Shown: piece by piece, positions 61,960 to 64,000 of the stretch
Numbering within the stretch: position 1 is the stretch's first letter
Layout of the letters: each line of letters starts with the position of its first letter
Assembly (NCBI GenBank): GCA_963752565.1
Contig: CAVVZC010000003.1
Coordinates: 744,001-808,000, forward strand
DNA: 64,000 nucleotides
Source of the DNA: UBA11574 sp963752565
GTDB lineage: Bacteria > Desulfobacterota > Desulfobacteria > Desulfobacterales > UBA11574
Direction of reading: 5' to 3'
The notes under the pieces: model-generated
What the model was told of the DNA's origin: nothing
Database searches by the model: none
What the model saw: the letters and a program-made list of their open reading frames with translations, nothing else
Program-made: the position numbers and the translations under genes

Positions 61960-63431
61960 TGACACGGACGAGAAATCATAAATTGTTAGTTTTTATTCTG
62001 GTCCCGGTAGCGACCTTTGTGCTGGTTGTGGATTACGGGTAAAAGGCCTGAAGATGCCCCTGTTCTTTCAGTAAAAGTGGCAAAGAAAAGTTTTTCTGTG
62101 TTGGTTGAGGCTGTTGGAGAACTGGATGCGGCAAGGTCCACGGTCCTTTTTTCTCAGATCCGTGGCGATCGTGGAAAAATTGTTTCTATCATTTTCGATG
62201 GGACCAGAGTTAAAAAAGGTGATGTACTTGTACGCCTTGATCCGACATTTTTTGAGGAAGAAGTAACCCGTCTCACAGCCAAGGTTCACGAGTGGGAAGC
62301 TGTGGTGTCAGCACATGAGCAGATACTGGAATGGGAAAAGGTTCAAGCGGAGCGGGAGACAAAGACACTGGAATTCGATTTACGTGCCGCTCGGTTGGAT
62401 CTTATAAAATTGGAGAAGGGAGAGGGCCCGCTGGAACTCTATCGTTTGAAAGGAGCGGCTCAAGAGGCGAAACAGGATTGGAAAGAGAAAGAGGGATACC
62501 TTGTGGAGCTTAAAACGCTTGAGAAACGAGGCTATGTCAACATAACGGAGATCGCTCAGGTACAAAACAAGGTTTCAGATGCAAAAGAGGCTTATGAGGT
62601 AGCAAAACGCCAGCATGAAAGCTACCGGGATTACGTACTGCCTTCTTTGATTGAGAATGCACATGCTCAGGTTGCACGAGCCAAGATGAACCTGGAGCAA
62701 TTTAAAAAAGGGGCTGGATTCAAAATAGGAAAGGATATGGCGGCTTTACGGAAGGCCCAGCAAAATCAGGAAAGCACGACTTCTTCATTGAAGACTGCCC
62801 AGGCGGAGCTTGAACGAACGGTCATTCGGGCGCCAATTCCAGGTATTGCGGTTTTACCGGAAGGCTTTCCGGGGAGGTAAAAAGCGAAAACCACGTATCG
62901 GTGATATCGTGTGGCAGAACCAGCCGCTTGTCTATCTGCCAGATGTATCCGAGATGGTGGTGAAGACTCAGATACGCGAGATTGATCTCCATAAGGTCGG
63001 TATTGGCAAAAGGGCTATGATTCTTGTGGATGCATATCCGGGTCTCAGACTCCTTGGAGAGGTGCAGGTCCATTGGTGTATTAGCGGAATCGCGAGCTGA
63101 ATCTCACACGGCCGACAAGCATTTTCAGGTTGTTGTTGCGGTTAGAGAAAAAGATCAGCGGTTAAGACCTGGCATGACAGCCCGGGTGGAAATAGAGTGT
63201 GCAAAAGTTGAAAATGCACTAAGTATTCCTATTCATGCCGTTTTCAACGACAAAGGCAGGAGTTATTGTTACGTTGACACGCAAACCAGCTACGAGAAAC
63301 GCGAGGTATCTATTGGTGCCCAGAGCGAGGATTGGGCACAAGTTCTCGCAGGATTGAAAGAGGGCGAACGTGTGGCTCTGTCTCAACCACCTCCAAATGA
63401 GATTCGAGAAGGGAGCGGGCTGTCTCTGTAA
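61959..63431 (+). pseudogene. Membrane-fusion protein (HlyD/MacA-like), frameshifted
   Basis: The start MTRTRNHKLLVFILVPVATF gives one transmembrane helix. The frame changes near 62035, then VEAVGELDAARSTVLFSQIR, KKGDVLVRLDPTFFEEEVTR, a long coiled coil (about 62300-62780) and TVIRAPIPGIAVLPEGFPG. Frames change again near 62870 and 63075 and the end reads RPGMTARVEIECAKVENALS. The whole is about 490 residues, as usual for the family. It bridges the inner-membrane ABC transporter and TolC. Confidence 0.8.
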
Positions 63432-63446
63432 AAGGATTAAAACCCG

Positions 63447-64000
63447 ATGAACGGTTGTGAGAAAATTGTTGAAACCCTGGGGATAAGGAAAGTATATGAG
63501 ATGGGTCCGAATAGGGTTGAAGCCCTTCGGGGTCTGGATTTCTCTGTACACTCCGGGGAATTTGTTGGAATAATGGGGCCGTCGGGATCCGGGAAATCGA
63601 CGTTAATGCACATTCTCGGATGTTTGGAGAGAGCAACAGAAGGCATCTATTTACTGGGCGGACAAGATATTTCGAGTGTCTCAGACCGTGATTTGTCGTT
63701 AATGCGTGCGAATCAAATCGGATTTGTTTTTCAGACCTTCAGCTTGATTTCTCAATATAATGTGTTTGAGAATGTGGAAATACCTTTTCTTTACAGGAAA
63801 GAAACCAGGAATAAAGCGAGGTCCCTTGCTGAAAAGGCCATAGAGCGTGTAGGATTATCTGCACGGCGTCACCACAGGCCATCAGAACTTTCCGGGGGAG
63901 AAATGCAGCGCGTTGCCATTGCCCGGGCGCTTGCTGTGGACCCGCTGCTTATTTTGGCAGATGAACCCACAGGAAATCTGGATTCGGAAACGAGCAAAAA
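63447..64000 (+). CDS. MacB/LolD-type ABC transporter ATP-binding protein, 3' end outside window
   Basis: 184 codons visible. Walker A GPSGSGKSTLMHILGCLERA, Q-loop FVFQTFSLISQYNVFENVEI, signature LSGGEMQRVAIARALAVDPL and Walker B LILADEPTGNLD are intact. The ATG at 63447 begins MNGCEKIVETLG. Next to TolC and a membrane-fusion protein, so part of a MacAB-TolC-like exporter; the permease should follow outside the window. The substrate may be the surface proteins upstream or a small molecule. Confidence 0.9.
   Translation, partial: MNGCEKIVETLGIRKVYEMGPNRVEALRGLDFSVHSGEFVGIMGPSGSGKSTLMHILGCLERATEGIYLLGGQDISSVSDRDLSLMRANQIGFVFQTFSLISQYNVFENVEIPFLYRKETRNKARSLAEKAIERVGLSARRHHRPSELSGGEMQRVAIARALAVDPLLILADEPTGNLDSETSK

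Noticed and set aside
1..64000. CRISPR arrays, tRNA and rRNA genes
   Set aside because: No regularly spaced identical repeats of CRISPR size, no T-loop plus acceptor pattern, and no rRNA segments were seen; the repeats present are the enhancer pairs and the BACON units.

Overview
The window looks like a chromosome segment of a strictly anaerobic, probably sulfate-reducing member of the Desulfobacterota (Desulfobacterales-like). The reasons are the mix of sigma-54 enhancer-binding regulators, many single-domain receivers, NifX/Mrp-type nitrogenase-accessory-like proteins, a desulfoferrodoxin-type superoxide reductase, a rubredoxin-like protein, AmrS and a DASS-family anion symporter. No taxonomic marker gene is present, so this is an inference. 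Roughly 25 single-base frameshifts interrupt otherwise well conserved genes. Many look like sequencing error, but several loci (Mrp copy at 31.6 kb, amrS fragment at 33.8 kb, IS630, truncated MinD-like genes) look truly decayed.

Layout. 1-2.5 kb: an unknown gene, a broken ORF6N gene and a flavodoxin-type reductase. 3.7-12.5 kb: a signalling and transport cluster with a PAS-AAA-Fis sigma-54 activator, a NifX-like protein, histidine kinases, a series of single-domain receivers (some degenerate), a tandem CBS protein and a DASS symporter. It contains its own sigma-54 control region at 8404-8535. 12.9-55.5 kb: a large stress-protection island. It carries eight universal stress protein genes, Hsp20, dodecin, superoxide reductase, a rubredoxin-like protein, CBS proteins, a cNMP-binding protein, Mrp/NBP35 ATPases, NifX proteins, GNAT acetyltransferases, two kinase-fold proteins, a cation/proton antiporter, a ZIP transporter, AmrS and a LolD/LolE-like ABC transporter with envelope proteins. 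56-64 kb: a leader with a possible c-di-GMP riboswitch, a TPR/CsgG-like protein, a BACON-repeat lipoprotein and a TolC / membrane-fusion / MacB-type ABC export operon that runs off the end.

The main discovery is regulatory. Nine intergenic regions in the island (13.7, 19.3, 31.3, 35.0, 39.4, 44.9, 48.4, 49.8 and 52.8 kb) carry the same pair of 19-bp imperfect palindromes, consensus TTTCGAAATTTTTCTAAAT, always exactly 23 bp apart. Ten clear -24/-12 (sigma-54) promoters and one degenerate one lie downstream. In nine of the eleven the distance from the proximal palindrome to the -24 TGG is 100-102 bp. In two regions (31.3 and 48.4 kb) one palindrome pair sits between divergent sigma-54 promoters, one at about 101 bp and the other at 158 bp. 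The natural candidate activator is the NtrC-type regulator at 17796-19184, which has a cognate histidine kinase and carries one of these sites directly behind it. A remnant of a second copy of the same regulator lies before the 13.7-kb site. Together these genes look like one sigma-54-controlled anaerobic stress/survival regulon built by repeated dispersal of a fixed enhancer-promoter cassette. Two further sigma-54 promoters, at 8520 and 55615, have different palindromic enhancers and so probably answer to other activators.
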